Of a stretch of 64,000 nt of DNA, positions 1 to 7,919 are shown piece after piece (within the stretch, counting starts at the first letter, position 1; the number at the start of each line of letters is the position of its first letter). Source of the DNA: Labrys sp. WJW (GTDB taxonomy: Bacteria; Pseudomonadota; Alphaproteobacteria; Rhizobiales; Labraceae); assembly GCF_001676615.1 (NCBI RefSeq), contig NZ_LYXZ01000018.1:186001-250000 (forward strand), given 5' to 3'. The notes beneath the pieces are model-generated. The model saw only the letters and a list, made by a program, of their open reading frames with translations. It was not told the origin of the DNA and made no database searches. A program made the translations under genes and the position numbers.

Positions 1-43
1 AAAGCGGGAAGTTTGGACATGGGTTCCATCCGTGGCCGACTGC

Positions 44-1375
44 TCAGGCCGCCTTGCGTTCCGCCGCGCCGTGCTCGCCTTCGGCAGCAGCCAGGGCTTG
101 CGTCAGGTCGGCGATGATGTCGTCCGGGTGCTCGATGCCGATGGAGAGCCTCACATAGCCAGGCGTCACCCCGGTCGCGAGCTGGTCCTCGGGCGTCAGT
201 TGTTGATGGGTGGTCGAGGCCGGGTGGATGGCGAGCGAGCGGGCATCGCCGATATTGGCGACGTGGTAGAGCAGTTTGAGCGCATCGATGAAGCGCTTGC
301 CGGCCTCTATGCCGCCCTTGAGCTCGAAGCCGACAAGGGCGCCATAGCCGCCCTTGAGATAAGCCTCGGCACGGCGGCGGTTCTCGTCCGACTGCAGGCC
401 GGGGAAGATGACATGGCTGACGCCGGCATGCCTGGCGAGGAAGTCGGCCACCTTGATGGCATTCTCATTGTGCTGGCGCAGGCGCAGCGGCAGGGTTTCC
501 AGCCCCTGCAGCAACTGGAAGGCGTTGAAGGGCGACAGGGCTGCGCCGACGTCGCGCAGCAGCTTCACCCGCGCGCGCAGGATATAGGCGATCGGCCCGA
601 GCGGCTTTGCGGCTTCGGTCCAGATCGCGCCGTGATAGGCCTCGTCCGGCTGGGTCAGCAGCGGGAAGCGGTCAGCATGGTCTTCCCAGGGGAAGTTGCC
701 GCCATCGACGATCAGGCCGCCGATCGAGGTACCGTGGCCGCCGATATATTTGGTCGCCGAATAGACCACGACAGCGGCGCCATGTTCGAGCGGGCGGGCG
801 ATCAGTGGCGCGGCGGTGTTGTCGACGATGAGGGGAATGCCGAGCGAACGGCCGATATCGGCGATCTCGCGGATCGGCAGCACCTGAAGCTTGGGATTGG
901 GCAGCGTCTCGGCATAGAAGGCGCGGGTCTTGTCGTCGCTCGCCCGGCGGAAATTCTCAGGATCGGAAGGATCGACGAAGCGGACCTCGACGCCGAATTG
1001 CTTGAGCGTCGAGGCGAACAGGGTCCAGGTGCCGCCATAGAGGTCGGTCGACGAGACGATGTTGTCGCCGGCCTGGGCCAGGTTGAGGATCGAATAGGCC
1101 GAAGCCGTCTGACCCGACGAGACGGCCAGTGCGGCCGCGCCACCTTCAAGGGCAGCTATGCGCTGCTCCAGCGCGTCGGTCGTCGGGTTCTGCACGCGGG
1201 TGTAGATGTTGCCGAGTTCCTCCAGCGCGAAGAGGCGTGCGGCATGGCCGGTATCCTGAAACTGGTAGGAGGTGGTCTGGTAGATCGGCACCGCCACGGC
1301 ACCGGTCGCCGGGTCGGCACGATAGCTGCCGCCATGCAGGGCAAGGGTCTCGAAATGTCGGGAATCGGTGGTCAT
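44..1375 (-). CDS. metY: O-acetylhomoserine sulfhydrylase-like PLP enzyme
   Basis: A 443-residue Cys/Met-metabolism PLP enzyme (gamma-family, fold type I). By family it makes homocysteine or methionine from O-acetylhomoserine and sulfide or methanethiol in the cytoplasm. Visible motifs are [22 protein letters not shown] near residues 58-79, SGQTA at 87-91, the DLYGGT loop at 111-116, and [10 protein letters not shown] with the predicted PLP lysine K209. Length fits the MetY type (about 430) rather than MetB/MetZ (about 390). It lies 43 bp downstream of a 2OG oxygenase on the same strand, and the pair is divergent from ssuACB. The likely job is therefore to capture sulfide or methanethiol released from organosulfur compounds. 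Family certain; exact substrate inferred. Confidence 0.9.
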   Translation of the reverse strand: MTTDSRHFETLALHGGSYRADPATGAVAVPIYQTTSYQFQDTGHAARLFALEELGNIYTRVQNPTTDALEQRIAALEGGAAALAVSSGQTASAYSILNLAQAGDNIVSSTDLYGGTWTLFASTLKQFGVEVRFVDPSDPENFRRASDDKTRAFYAETLPNPKLQVLPIREIADIGRSLGIPLIVDNTAAPLIARPLEHGAAVVVYSATKYIGGHGTSIGGLIVDGGNFPWEDHADRFPLLTQPDEAYHGAIWTEAAKPLGPIAYILRARVKLLRDVGAALSPFNAFQLLQGLETLPLRLRQHNENAIKVADFLARHAGVSHVIFPGLQSDENRRRAEAYLKGGYGALVGFELKGGIEAGKRFIDALKLLYHVANIGDARSLAIHPASTTHQQLTPEDQLATGVTPGYVRLSIGIEHPDDIIADLTQALAAAEGEHGAAERKAA

Positions 1376-1418
1376 GCCAATGGCTCCTGAAGCGTGGCTT
1401 TGAAGATCGAACCGAAGA

Positions 1419-2462
1419 TCAGTAGGCGGAAGCGACCTGCACCGGCTTGCTGGTGTCGATCAGGTCGGGATGGTGGCGGCGGGCGACGTCGGGGTGGGAG
1501 CGCAGGCGGCTCTTGAGATAATTGCGTCCGGCCTCGCGGAAGAGCGGGTTGAGCGGATCCTGCGTCAGGCCGCGTGCTTCGGCGGCCAGTTCCGGTGCCA
1601 GCGTCAGCAGCGGCACTTCGGCTTCGAGATTGGCACCGAGAAAGAAGGGCACCGACAGTCGGTCGGTACCCGCCGGCGGCGACACGACCCGATGGACGTT
1701 GGCGCGCAGATAGCCGTTCGAGGCCAGTTCCAGGATCTCGCCGATATTGACGACGAAAGTACCGGGGATGGGCGGAGCCTCGATCCAGCCCTGCTCGCCT
1801 TCGACCTGCAGGCCGCCTTGGACATCCTGCAGCAGCAGCGTGAGGAAGCCCGAATCCTTGTGGGCGCCGACGCCCTGGTCGCCCTCGCCGGTCTCACGGC
1901 CGGGATAGCGCACGATCTTGAGGAGCTGGTTGGGCTCGGGCGTATAGATCGGCTCGAAGGCATCGGCCTTCTGGCCCAGGGCCAGCGCGAAGGCACTGAG
2001 AACCCGGATGCCGAGCTGGGTGACCTCCTGGAGATAGCGCAGCGTGATGAGCTGCAATTCGGGCAGCGCTTCCGGCCATTGATTGGGCCCTTGCAGGCGA
2101 TGCCAGGCCGGCGCGGTTGGATCGAGGGGGCGGGCTCGCTTCTCGGCGCCGATGTCGACCTGCTCGCGCCAGTCGGGCTTGCCGCGCGTATGCTCGAAGC
2201 CCGCCCGGTTGTAGCCGCGAAAATGCGGCGAGTTGATCATTTCGATCGCCAGCTTGTCCTGCTCGGGCAGGTCGAAGAAGCGGCGTGACAGGCGCAGTAC
2301 ATCGTCGATCAGCTGCTGGGGAATGCCATGCCCGGCCAGGTAGAAGAAACCTGGACCACGGGCTGCCTCGCGCAGGCTTTGGAGAAAGGCCGTGCGCTCT
2401 GCCGTTCCGGCCTCGAACCAGCGGAAGTCGAGGATGGGCAGGCTTTCGGCTGAAGTCGTCAT
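1419..2462 (-). CDS. 2-oxoglutarate/Fe(II) oxygenase, isopenicillin N synthase-like
   Basis: A 347-residue soluble member of the IPNS-like 2OG-Fe(II) oxygenases, with an N-terminal DIOX_N part (about 8-120) and a C-terminal jelly roll. The metal triad is visible as H201-x-D203 (GAHKDSGF) and H257 (NVHRVVS). The co-substrate arginine is in R268-L-S270. Its place between metY and the divergent ssu operon, with a shared candidate operator 58-76 bp upstream of the start, suggests it oxidises an organosulfur compound so that MetY can use the sulfur. That role is inference; the family covers many substrates. It is not the TauD fold class, which has a different sequence signature. Confidence 0.85.
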   Translation of the reverse strand: MTTSAESLPILDFRWFEAGTAERTAFLQSLREAARGPGFFYLAGHGIPQQLIDDVLRLSRRFFDLPEQDKLAIEMINSPHFRGYNRAGFEHTRGKPDWREQVDIGAEKRARPLDPTAPAWHRLQGPNQWPEALPELQLITLRYLQEVTQLGIRVLSAFALALGQKADAFEPIYTPEPNQLLKIVRYPGRETGEGDQGVGAHKDSGFLTLLLQDVQGGLQVEGEQGWIEAPPIPGTFVVNIGEILELASNGYLRANVHRVVSPPAGTDRLSVPFFLGANLEAEVPLLTLAPELAAEARGLTQDPLNPLFREAGRNYLKSRLRSHPDVARRHHPDLIDTSKPVQVASAY

Positions 2463-2519
2463 GGCATTGAACCGTCTGGTTGAATCTCTGCGTGAAATCG
2501 ACCATGGTGATATTTATAA

Positions 2520-2538
2520 GTCAACTGATTTTATAGAC
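2520..2538. promoter_or_regulatory. candidate Rrf2/IscR-type operator, site A
   Basis: GTCAA-CTGATTTTA-TAGAC: a 5-9-5 imperfect dyad upstream of the oxygenase/metY pair, in an AT-rich stretch with -10-like hexamers. Over the surrounding 23 bp (2519-2541) it matches site C (7411-7433) at 18 positions, all five differences being transitions. Against the 25-bp IscR type-1 consensus as I recall it, 19 positions agree. Confidence 0.5.
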
Positions 2539-2686
2539 TATATAGAATTATGATGGTGAAGCGAAGGAATAACACTGTCTCGACAAGGAGTTAGGTGCTG
2601 GATCGGAATCACTTCGCGAAAAGGCATGCGGGGAGGAGCGGCTCGGATCGTGGCCGAAACCATGCGCCGAAATGGGCAAATTAATT

Positions 2687-2705
2687 GTTGACTAAATCTA
2701 TCAAC
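2687..2705. promoter_or_regulatory. candidate Rrf2/IscR-type operator, site B, with ssu promoter
   Basis: GTTGA-CTAAATCTA-TCAAC is a perfect 5-9-5 palindrome. Widened to 2684-2708 it agrees with 22 of 25 positions of the recalled IscR type-1 consensus. It contains a -35-like TTGACT (2688-2693), and an 18-bp spacer leads to GATTAT (2712-2717). A protein bound here would block the ssu promoter. Because this -10 overlaps the upstream ATG at 2716, translation should start at 2746. Confidence 0.6.
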
Positions 2706-2745
2706 TATTGGGATTATGGGTGCCGATACCCTCAAGGATGACCTG

Positions 2746-3702
2746 ATGACTGCGCTCTGGACCCGCCGCTCCCTGCTTGCTGCCGCGCCCGCTTTCGCTG
2801 TGACTGCTGCCCTCGGGCCCGCACACGCGGCGGCGAAGACGATCCGTGTCGGCTATCAGAAATACGGCACCTTCCTGTTGCTGAAGGCGCGCGGCAATCT
2901 GGAACGCAAGCTCGAGCCTCTCGGCTTTGGCGTGACCTGGACGGAGTTTCCCGGCGGCCCGCAATTGCTGGAAGCCCTGAATGTCGGCGCCCTGGATTTC
3001 GGCATTACCGGCGAGGCCCCGCCGATCTTCGCTCAGGCGGCCGGTGCGCCCCTGGTCTATGTCGCCAACGAGCCGGCGGCTCCGCTCAGCGAGGCCATTC
3101 TGGTGCGCAAGGACAGCCCGCTGCAATCGGTGGCGGAACTGAAGGGCAAGAAGGTCGGGCTCAACAAGGGATCGAACGTTCACTACCTCCTGGTCAAGGC
3201 GCTGGAGAAGGCAGGGCTGGCCTATGGCGACATCCAGACGGTGTTCCTGACGCCGTCCGACGCCCGCGCCGCCTTCGAGCATGGCGACATCGATGCCTGG
3301 GTGATCTGGGACCCCTTCCAGGCGGCGGCCGAGATCGCCGTCGAGGCGCGCCAGCTCGCCAATGGCGAGGGCCTGGTCGCCAACCGGCAGTTCTATCTGG
3401 GCGAGCGTTCCTTCACCGAAGCCAATCCGGCGGCCATCGATGCTGTCCTCGCCGCCATCAACGAGATCGACCAATGGGCCAAGGACCATGTCGACGAGGC
3501 GGCAAAGGAGCTCGCTCCCGCTGTCGGCATTCCCGCGCCGGTGCTCAAGCTGGCGCTCGGCCGGCAGTCGTGGAACGTGCAGCCGATCACTGCCGAGACG
3601 GTGGCGGCTCAGCAGCAGATCGCCGACACCTTCCACAAGCTCGGCCTCATCCCCAAGGCGATCAAGATTTCTGACGCCTTGCGGCCCGGCGTGACGCTCT
3701 GA
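2746..3702 (+). CDS. ssuA: aliphatic sulfonate ABC transporter, substrate-binding protein
   Basis: A 318-residue periplasmic binding protein of the SsuA/NMT1 type that delivers alkanesulfonates to SsuBC. A signal peptide ends near AHAA. The family-typical stretch KGSNVHYLLVKALEKAGL is followed by LTPSDARAAFEHGDIDAWVIWDPF, which lines the sulfonate pocket in SsuA. The start at 2746 is preferred over the ATG at 2716: AAGGA (2734-2738) sits 7 nt upstream and the predicted promoter -10 overlaps 2716. It is the first gene of ssuACB, 14 bp before ssuC, under candidate operator B. Nitrate or taurine binding proteins are less likely on motif grounds. Confidence 0.9.
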   Translation: MTALWTRRSLLAAAPAFAVTAALGPAHAAAKTIRVGYQKYGTFLLLKARGNLERKLEPLGFGVTWTEFPGGPQLLEALNVGALDFGITGEAPPIFAQAAGAPLVYVANEPAAPLSEAILVRKDSPLQSVAELKGKKVGLNKGSNVHYLLVKALEKAGLAYGDIQTVFLTPSDARAAFEHGDIDAWVIWDPFQAAAEIAVEARQLANGEGLVANRQFYLGERSFTEANPAAIDAVLAAINEIDQWAKDHVDEAAKELAPAVGIPAPVLKLALGRQSWNVQPITAETVAAQQQIADTFHKLGLIPKAIKISDALRPGVTL

Positions 3703-3716
3703 CCGGGGAGGGGACG

Positions 3717-4517
3717 ATGGCATCGCGACGCGTGAATGGGCTTGCCCAGCGCCTGGCCCCTTGGTTGCTGCCCGTGTTGCTGCTGGCGGGCTGGGAGATC
3801 GCTGCCGATCTCGGCTGGCTGCAGGCCAGGGTGCTGTCGGCGCCGAGCGCGGTGGCGCTCGCCTTCTGGCAGACCCTCCAGGATGGCACCCTCCTGCACA
3901 ATGTCGGCGTCAGCGCCGGGCGCGCCCTGCAGGGCCTGGCCATTGGCGGCCTGATCGGCTTCGCGCTCGGTGTTGCCAACGGGGTGTGGCGTCCGGCCGA
4001 ATTGCTGCTCGATTCCACCCTGCAGATGCTGCGCAACGTGCCGCATCTGGCCATCATTCCATTGGTGATCCTGTGGTTCGGCATCGGTGAGAGCGCCAAG
4101 ATCTTCCTGGTCGTTCTCGGCGTGCTGTTTCCCGTCTACATCAATACCTATCATGGCATCCGCACCATCGATCCGCATCTCACCGAGATGGCCCGTGTCT
4201 ATGGGTTGGGACCGGTGGCGAGGTTCTGGCGGGTGATCCTGCCGGGCGCCCTGCCGTCGGTCTTCGTGGGATTGCGTTACGGCCTCGGTATCATGTGGCT
4301 GACGCTGATCGTGGCCGAGACCATCTCGGCTTCGTCAGGCATCGGCTACATGACCATGAATGCCCGCGAGTTCCTGCAGACCGATGTCATCCTGCTCGGC
4401 GTGATCATCTATGCGGTGCTCGGCAAGCTTTCCGACACGCTGGTGAAGCTGCTCGAACAGGCCGCCCTGCAATGGCATCCCACCTATGCACGACCTCGCC
4501 GGGAGGCTCTGGCATGA
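3717..4517 (+). CDS. ssuC: aliphatic sulfonate ABC transporter, permease
   Basis: A 266-residue inner-membrane permease of the SsuC/TauC (BPD_transp_1) family with about six hydrophobic segments. It starts with a basic N-terminus and a first membrane span ([19 protein letters not shown]). The coupling EAA-like loop is [25 protein letters not shown], where it contacts the SsuB ATPase. GGGGAC precedes the ATG. Its stop overlaps the ssuB start as ATGA (4514-4517), which indicates translational coupling. Confidence 0.92.
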   Translation: MASRRVNGLAQRLAPWLLPVLLLAGWEIAADLGWLQARVLSAPSAVALAFWQTLQDGTLLHNVGVSAGRALQGLAIGGLIGFALGVANGVWRPAELLLDSTLQMLRNVPHLAIIPLVILWFGIGESAKIFLVVLGVLFPVYINTYHGIRTIDPHLTEMARVYGLGPVARFWRVILPGALPSVFVGLRYGLGIMWLTLIVAETISASSGIGYMTMNAREFLQTDVILLGVIIYAVLGKLSDTLVKLLEQAALQWHPTYARPRREALA

Positions 4518-5317
4518 CCAACGCTCTGCTCCATGTCGAAGATGGCTATTTCGTCCCCGAACTGACCCGCAACAGCCTGGCACCTTCGGAACTTCCTGTA
4601 TCGTCGCCGCGGCCCAAGGGACTGTCGATCGAGCTGAAGGGCGCGTCCAAGGCCTTCGATCACCGGGTCGTGCTCGACAGGCTCAATCTCACCGTCGAGC
4701 CCGGCGAATTTGTTGCCGTCGTCGGGCGCTCGGGCGGCGGCAAATCCACGCTTCTGCGCCTGATTGCCGGCCTCGACCGTCCCAGCGCCGGCGAGGTCGC
4801 GGTGGGCGGAGCCGCCGCGCAAGGGGCCCATCCCGCCGCCCGCCTGATGTTCCAGGATGCGCGGCTGCTGCCCTGGCAGCGGGTGATCGGCAATGTCGGC
4901 ATCGCCCGTGGCCCGAACTGGCGCGGCCTGGCCCAGGCCGCGCTCGACGAGGTGGGACTGGGTGACCGGGCCAATGAATGGCCGAGCGTGCTGTCCGGCG
5001 GACAGAGGCAGCGTGTCGCCCTGGCGCGCGCCTTGGTCAGCCGACCCGACATTCTGCTGCTCGACGAGCCCTTCGGCGCCCTCGATGCCATGACGCGGGT
5101 CGAGATGCATCAATTGCTGTCGCGTATCTGGCGCGAGCATGGCTTTACCGCCATCCTGATCACCCATGATGTGTCGGAGGCGGTGGCGCTGGCCGACCGG
5201 GTGATCGTGCTGCGCGAAGGCGCGGTCGCGCTCGATCTGGCCGTCGACCTGCCGCGGCCGCGCCGCGACGAGGAGCGCAATTCGCAATTGGCGAACCGTA
5301 TTCTCTCCTACGTCTGA
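4514..5317 (+). CDS. ssuB: aliphatic sulfonate ABC transporter, ATP-binding protein
   Basis: A 267-residue ABC ATPase powering SsuAC. It has Walker [10 protein letters not shown], a Q-loop in [11 protein letters not shown] (SsuB/TauB-type), the signature LSGGQRQR, Walker [14 protein letters not shown] and an H-loop in ITHDVSEA. The open frame extends back to 4295, but that part translates ssuC out of frame. The start at 4514, overlapping ssuC by 4 bp, is the coupled one. The 40-odd residues before the ABC domain are a short variable extension. The gene is followed at once by a strong terminator. Confidence 0.93.
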   Translation: MTNALLHVEDGYFVPELTRNSLAPSELPVSSPRPKGLSIELKGASKAFDHRVVLDRLNLTVEPGEFVAVVGRSGGGKSTLLRLIAGLDRPSAGEVAVGGAAAQGAHPAARLMFQDARLLPWQRVIGNVGIARGPNWRGLAQAALDEVGLGDRANEWPSVLSGGQRQRVALARALVSRPDILLLDEPFGALDAMTRVEMHQLLSRIWREHGFTAILITHDVSEAVALADRVIVLREGAVALDLAVDLPRPRRDEERNSQLANRILSYV

Positions 5318-5338
5318 TCGTGCCGTTGATGCGAACAA

Positions 5339-5369
5339 GGCCCGGGCAGCGATGCTGCCCGGGCCTTTT
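5339..5369 (+). terminator. intrinsic terminator after ssuB
   Basis: A perfect 12-bp stem (5339-5350 with 5354-5365, GGCCCGGGCAGC and its complement), loop GAT, then TTTT. It lies 21 bp after ssuB and between convergent genes, so it may also stop the minus-strand purine permease. Confidence 0.9.
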
Positions 5370-5398
5370 CATTTGTGTCGGATTCTATGGCCGAAGGC

Positions 5399-6694
5399 TC
5401 AGCCGCCGGAGAAGAAGGCGAAGCGGACCACGAACAGGACGGCGACCAGCCAGGTGGCCAGGTGCACCTGCTGCGGGCGGCCTGTGAGGGTCTTGAGGGC
5501 GCAATAGCTGATGAAGCCGAAGGCGAGGCCGTTGGCGATCGAATAGGTGAAGGGCATCATCAGCGCGGTCAGCGCGGCCGGAGCGGCCTCGGTGATGTCG
5601 TCCCACTCCACCTCGAGCAGTTCACGCATCATCAAGCAGGCCACATAGAGCAGGGCCGGCGCGGTGGCGTAGACCGGCACGGAGCCGGCGAGCGGCGAGA
5701 AGAACAGAGCGGCCAGGAACAGGATGGCGATGACGATGGCGGTGAGGCCGGTACGCCCGCCGGCCTGCACGCCGGACACGCTTTCGACATAGGCGGTTGT
5801 CGAGGAGGTGCCGAGCAGCGAGCCGGCGAGAATGGCCGAGCTGTCGGCGAGCAAAGCGCGGCCGAGGCGGTTGGGCTTGTCGGGCTGGATCAGGCCGGCG
5901 CGCTTGGCAACGCCGATCAGCGTACCGGTGGCATCGAATACCTCGACCAGCACGAACACCAGGATGACATGCACCAGGCCCGCATGCATGGCGCCGACGA
6001 GGTCGAGCTGCAGGAAGGTCGGCAGGATGGAGGGCGGCATGGAAATGACGCCGCCGAACTTGCTGACGCCGAGCGCGATCGAAAGCGCGGTGATGACGAG
6101 AATGCCGATCAGGATGGCGCCGCGCACCTTGAGCACGTCGAGGGCAGCGATGATGAAGAAGCCGAGGATCGCCAGCAGCGTGCCGGTCTCCTTGAGCGAG
6201 CCCAGGGTCACCAGCGTGGCGGGGCTGGCGACCACGATGCCCGAGCTCTTGAGCGCGATGATGCCGAGGAACAGGCCGATGCCGGCTGCGATGGCCGAGC
6301 GCATCGAGTGCGGAATGCCGGCAATCAGCCAGCTGCGCACGCCGGTCACGGTCAGGAGCAGGAAGATACAGCCGGAGATGAACACCGCGCCCAGCGCCTG
6401 CTGCCAGCTGAAGCCCATGGTGGCGACGACGGTGAAGGCAAAGAAGGCGTTCAGGCCCATGCCCGGCGCCATGCCGATCGGCCAGCGGGCGACCAGGCCC
6501 ATGATCAGCGAGCCGAGGGCGGCTGCCAGGCAGGTCGCGACGAAGACCGCGTTGCGGTCCATGCCGGTGGTCGACAGGATCTCCGGATTGACGAAGATGA
6601 TATAGGCCATGGTGAGGAAGGTGGTGATGCCGGCGATCACCTCCGTCCGCACCGAGGTGCCCTGTTCCTTCAGTTTGAAAAACGCGTCCAGCAC
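5399..6694 (-). CDS. NCS2-family purine (guanine/hypoxanthine) permease, AzgA-like
   Basis: A 431-residue multi-pass permease (about 12-14 spans) of the AzgA/PbuG branch of NCS2 transporters, which import hypoxanthine, guanine or adenine by proton symport. Typical features are an N-terminus with FFKLKEQGTSVRTEVIAGITTFLTMAYI, the motif NPEILSTTGMD, GMAPGMGLNAFFA, and the late motif DATGTLIGVA. I chose the GTG at 6694 because AGGAAG (6701-6706) lies 7 nt upstream and family members begin with this L-D-A-F-F-K-L-K stretch. An ATG at 6730 would add 12 unsupported residues. It is a single gene, convergent with ssuB. Confidence 0.88.
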   Translation of the reverse strand: MLDAFFKLKEQGTSVRTEVIAGITTFLTMAYIIFVNPEILSTTGMDRNAVFVATCLAAALGSLIMGLVARWPIGMAPGMGLNAFFAFTVVATMGFSWQQALGAVFISGCIFLLLTVTGVRSWLIAGIPHSMRSAIAAGIGLFLGIIALKSSGIVVASPATLVTLGSLKETGTLLAILGFFIIAALDVLKVRGAILIGILVITALSIALGVSKFGGVISMPPSILPTFLQLDLVGAMHAGLVHVILVFVLVEVFDATGTLIGVAKRAGLIQPDKPNRLGRALLADSSAILAGSLLGTSSTTAYVESVSGVQAGGRTGLTAIVIAILFLAALFFSPLAGSVPVYATAPALLYVACLMMRELLEVEWDDITEAAPAALTALMMPFTYSIANGLAFGFISYCALKTLTGRPQQVHLATWLVAVLFVVRFAFFSGG

Positions 6695-7557
6695 GTCTCG
6701 CTTCCTCTCTTGCGGCACCCGCACGACCAAAGTCGCGCGCCTGACCCTTCCCGGTGAAGCGATTGCGGTCGCTACCCCGGGCTTGGCCTCTGCCGAGCGT
6801 TATGACTCCCCTTGCAGCACCTCCGGTTTCATCGCTCGGACGAAGCCAGGACGTACTGCATTTTCTCAATATTCAAGCAGATGATTGTGGGCAGGAAACA
6901 CGTCCCAACCTCAAGGCATCTGCTCCAGCGGCCATATTTTGTCATCCCGGAAGGAATGACGGCCGCCGATCGTCTGACGCGGCAGGGTGCCAGCCTCAAA
7001 CCATTCCAATCTCTGCTGCTTTGGCTCGTGGCACAAGGGGCCCGACGGCAGGCAGGGCTGGAAGGTCTTTCGCAAATATCTGTAAGAGGAAGAAGCCGCC
7101 GGATGGCGGAATGCTGGCCGTGCGGGACAGAAATTCCGGCACAAATACCGTCATCGACCTGCCGGTGGAAGGGCAAGGGCAGGCCGATATGGGGGTCTTT
7201 CGCCGTGTCTCGTCGACGAAAAACACGTAATTATGCCCTGTATACGGCGAACGTGCAGTTTCGACTAGTGACCCGAAGCATTGCCGGCCTGCTTTGTCCT
7301 TATTGTCCGATCATTACGGCAGGTTGAGTTCCGCCTGACAGCGGTTTATGTAAAGGCGCAACGCTGTTCGGGATGCTCGGTTGTGGACATCGAAAAAAAC
7401 GCCGAACAACAGTTGACTAATTTTGTGGACTATTTATTTTTGTGTCATCGGCTTCCCAGGGAGTCGGTCGCGGGGATTTGAGCGAGCAGCTTGCGCCGCG
7501 TCATCAAACGCTAAAGCGCCACGGCTGATGTCGTGGGCTCCAGATAGGAAGTGACCC
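6695..7557. other. intergenic region: permease leader and metNIQ promoter
   Basis: No convincing gene. Open frames on both strands here have no family resemblance and poor starts. The left end is the 5' leader of the purine permease, with small hairpins; I cannot recognise a purine or xanthine riboswitch. 6900-7400 shows nothing clear. The right part holds operator C, a promoter, and roughly 110 nt of untranslated leader before the poly-Cys ORF. Confidence 0.6.
7412..7440 (+). promoter_or_regulatory. candidate operator site C and metNIQ promoter
   Basis: GTTGA-CTAATTTTG-TGGAC (7412-7430). Widened to 7409-7433 it agrees with 22 of 25 positions of the recalled IscR type-1 consensus. TTGACT (7413-7418) is a good -35 and TATTTT (7435-7440), 16 bp on, a fair -10, so a bound repressor would cover the promoter. 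Transcription would begin near 7447. Confidence 0.6.
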
Positions 7558-7629
7558 ATGATCGTTATCAGCGGAATGGATATCGGAAAGCCAGACGGAA
7601 AGATGTGTTGCGGCTGCTGTTGTTGCTGA
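7558..7629 (+). CDS. poly-cysteine leader peptide
   Basis: A 23-codon ORF with AGGAAG (7546-7551) 6 nt upstream of the ATG. The last seven residues are C-C-G-C-C-C-C (codons 7606-7626), followed directly by TGA. It ends 62 nt before the first structural gene of a metNIQ-type sulfur importer. Peptides of this shape act as ribosome-stalling sensors of charged tRNA-Cys; polycysteine leader ORFs with that role are described in mycobacteria. The Cys codons lie inside a predicted hairpin (7603-7646) that competes with one over the next start. The peptide itself probably has no function. In-frame ATGs at 7576 and 7603 would shorten but not remove the Cys run. Confidence 0.75.
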   Translation: MIVISGMDIGKPDGKMCCGCCCC

Positions 7630-7691
7630 AGCCGGTCTGAACACATGCATTCCCTATCTTTCTGGAGCGCCACAGAGTGGCGGCTTTATCC
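7603..7691 (+). promoter_or_regulatory. candidate cysteine-responsive attenuator RNA
   Basis: Seen: ATGTGTT (7603-7609) pairs with AACACAT (7640-7646); CGGCT (7611-7615) pairs with AGCCG (7630-7634); CGCCAC (7668-7673) pairs with GTGGCG (7677-7682) over an AGA loop, covering the only SD-like GGCGG before the ATG at 7692. AGCCG (7630-7634) can instead pair with CGGCT at 7681-7685, the 3' side of that last hairpin. Inferred: a ribosome stalled on Cys codons frees 7630-7634, opens the start-region hairpin and switches the operon on when Cys is scarce. Confidence 0.5.
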
Positions 7692-7919
7692 ATGTCCCAT
7701 CCCTCCAATTCCGAATCCTATGTTATTGAGATCTCCGGTGCCGCGGTCGGCATCGTGGTGCGCGAACCGCAGGCGCGCCGTTTTGCGTTTCATGCCGCGA
7801 GCCGGCGCTTCAGCCGGTTCGACGGCATGACCTTCGTGGGTCCGCGTGATGCCGAACGTTATCTCTCAGGCCAGGTTGCCAGGCGCTTGCACTCCCTGCT
7901 GGAGGAGCTGGTCGCGTGA
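7692..7919 (+). CDS. small conserved-looking protein leading the metNIQ operon
   Basis: A 75-residue soluble protein, no signal peptide or membrane span. I do not recognise the family. The sequence begins MSHPSNSESYVIEISG and continues AVGIVVREPQARRFAFHAAS, a strand-rich start, then a helical C-terminus. Its stop overlaps the metN GTG (GTGA, 7916-7919), so it is coupled to the transporter, and its start lies beneath the predicted regulatory hairpin. A GTG at 7677 in frame would fall inside that hairpin. It could serve mainly to pass translation from the leader to metN, or act as a small partner of the transporter. Function unknown. Confidence 0.7.
   Translation: MSHPSNSESYVIEISGAAVGIVVREPQARRFAFHAASRRFSRFDGMTFVGPRDAERYLSGQVARRLHSLLEELVA

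Noticed and set aside
2716..2745. Upstream ATG for ssuA at 2716
   Set aside because: It overlaps the predicted -10, lacks a ribosome binding site and would put ten polar residues before the signal peptide.
6695..6850. Possible purine or xanthine riboswitch before the permease
   Set aside because: Small hairpins are present but I could not match any known purine, xanthine or guanidine aptamer core.
6754..7327. Overlapping plus-strand frames of 158 and 171 codons in the gap after the purine permease
   Set aside because: No ribosome binding sites, no recognisable domain, ordinary noncoding look; not reported as genes.
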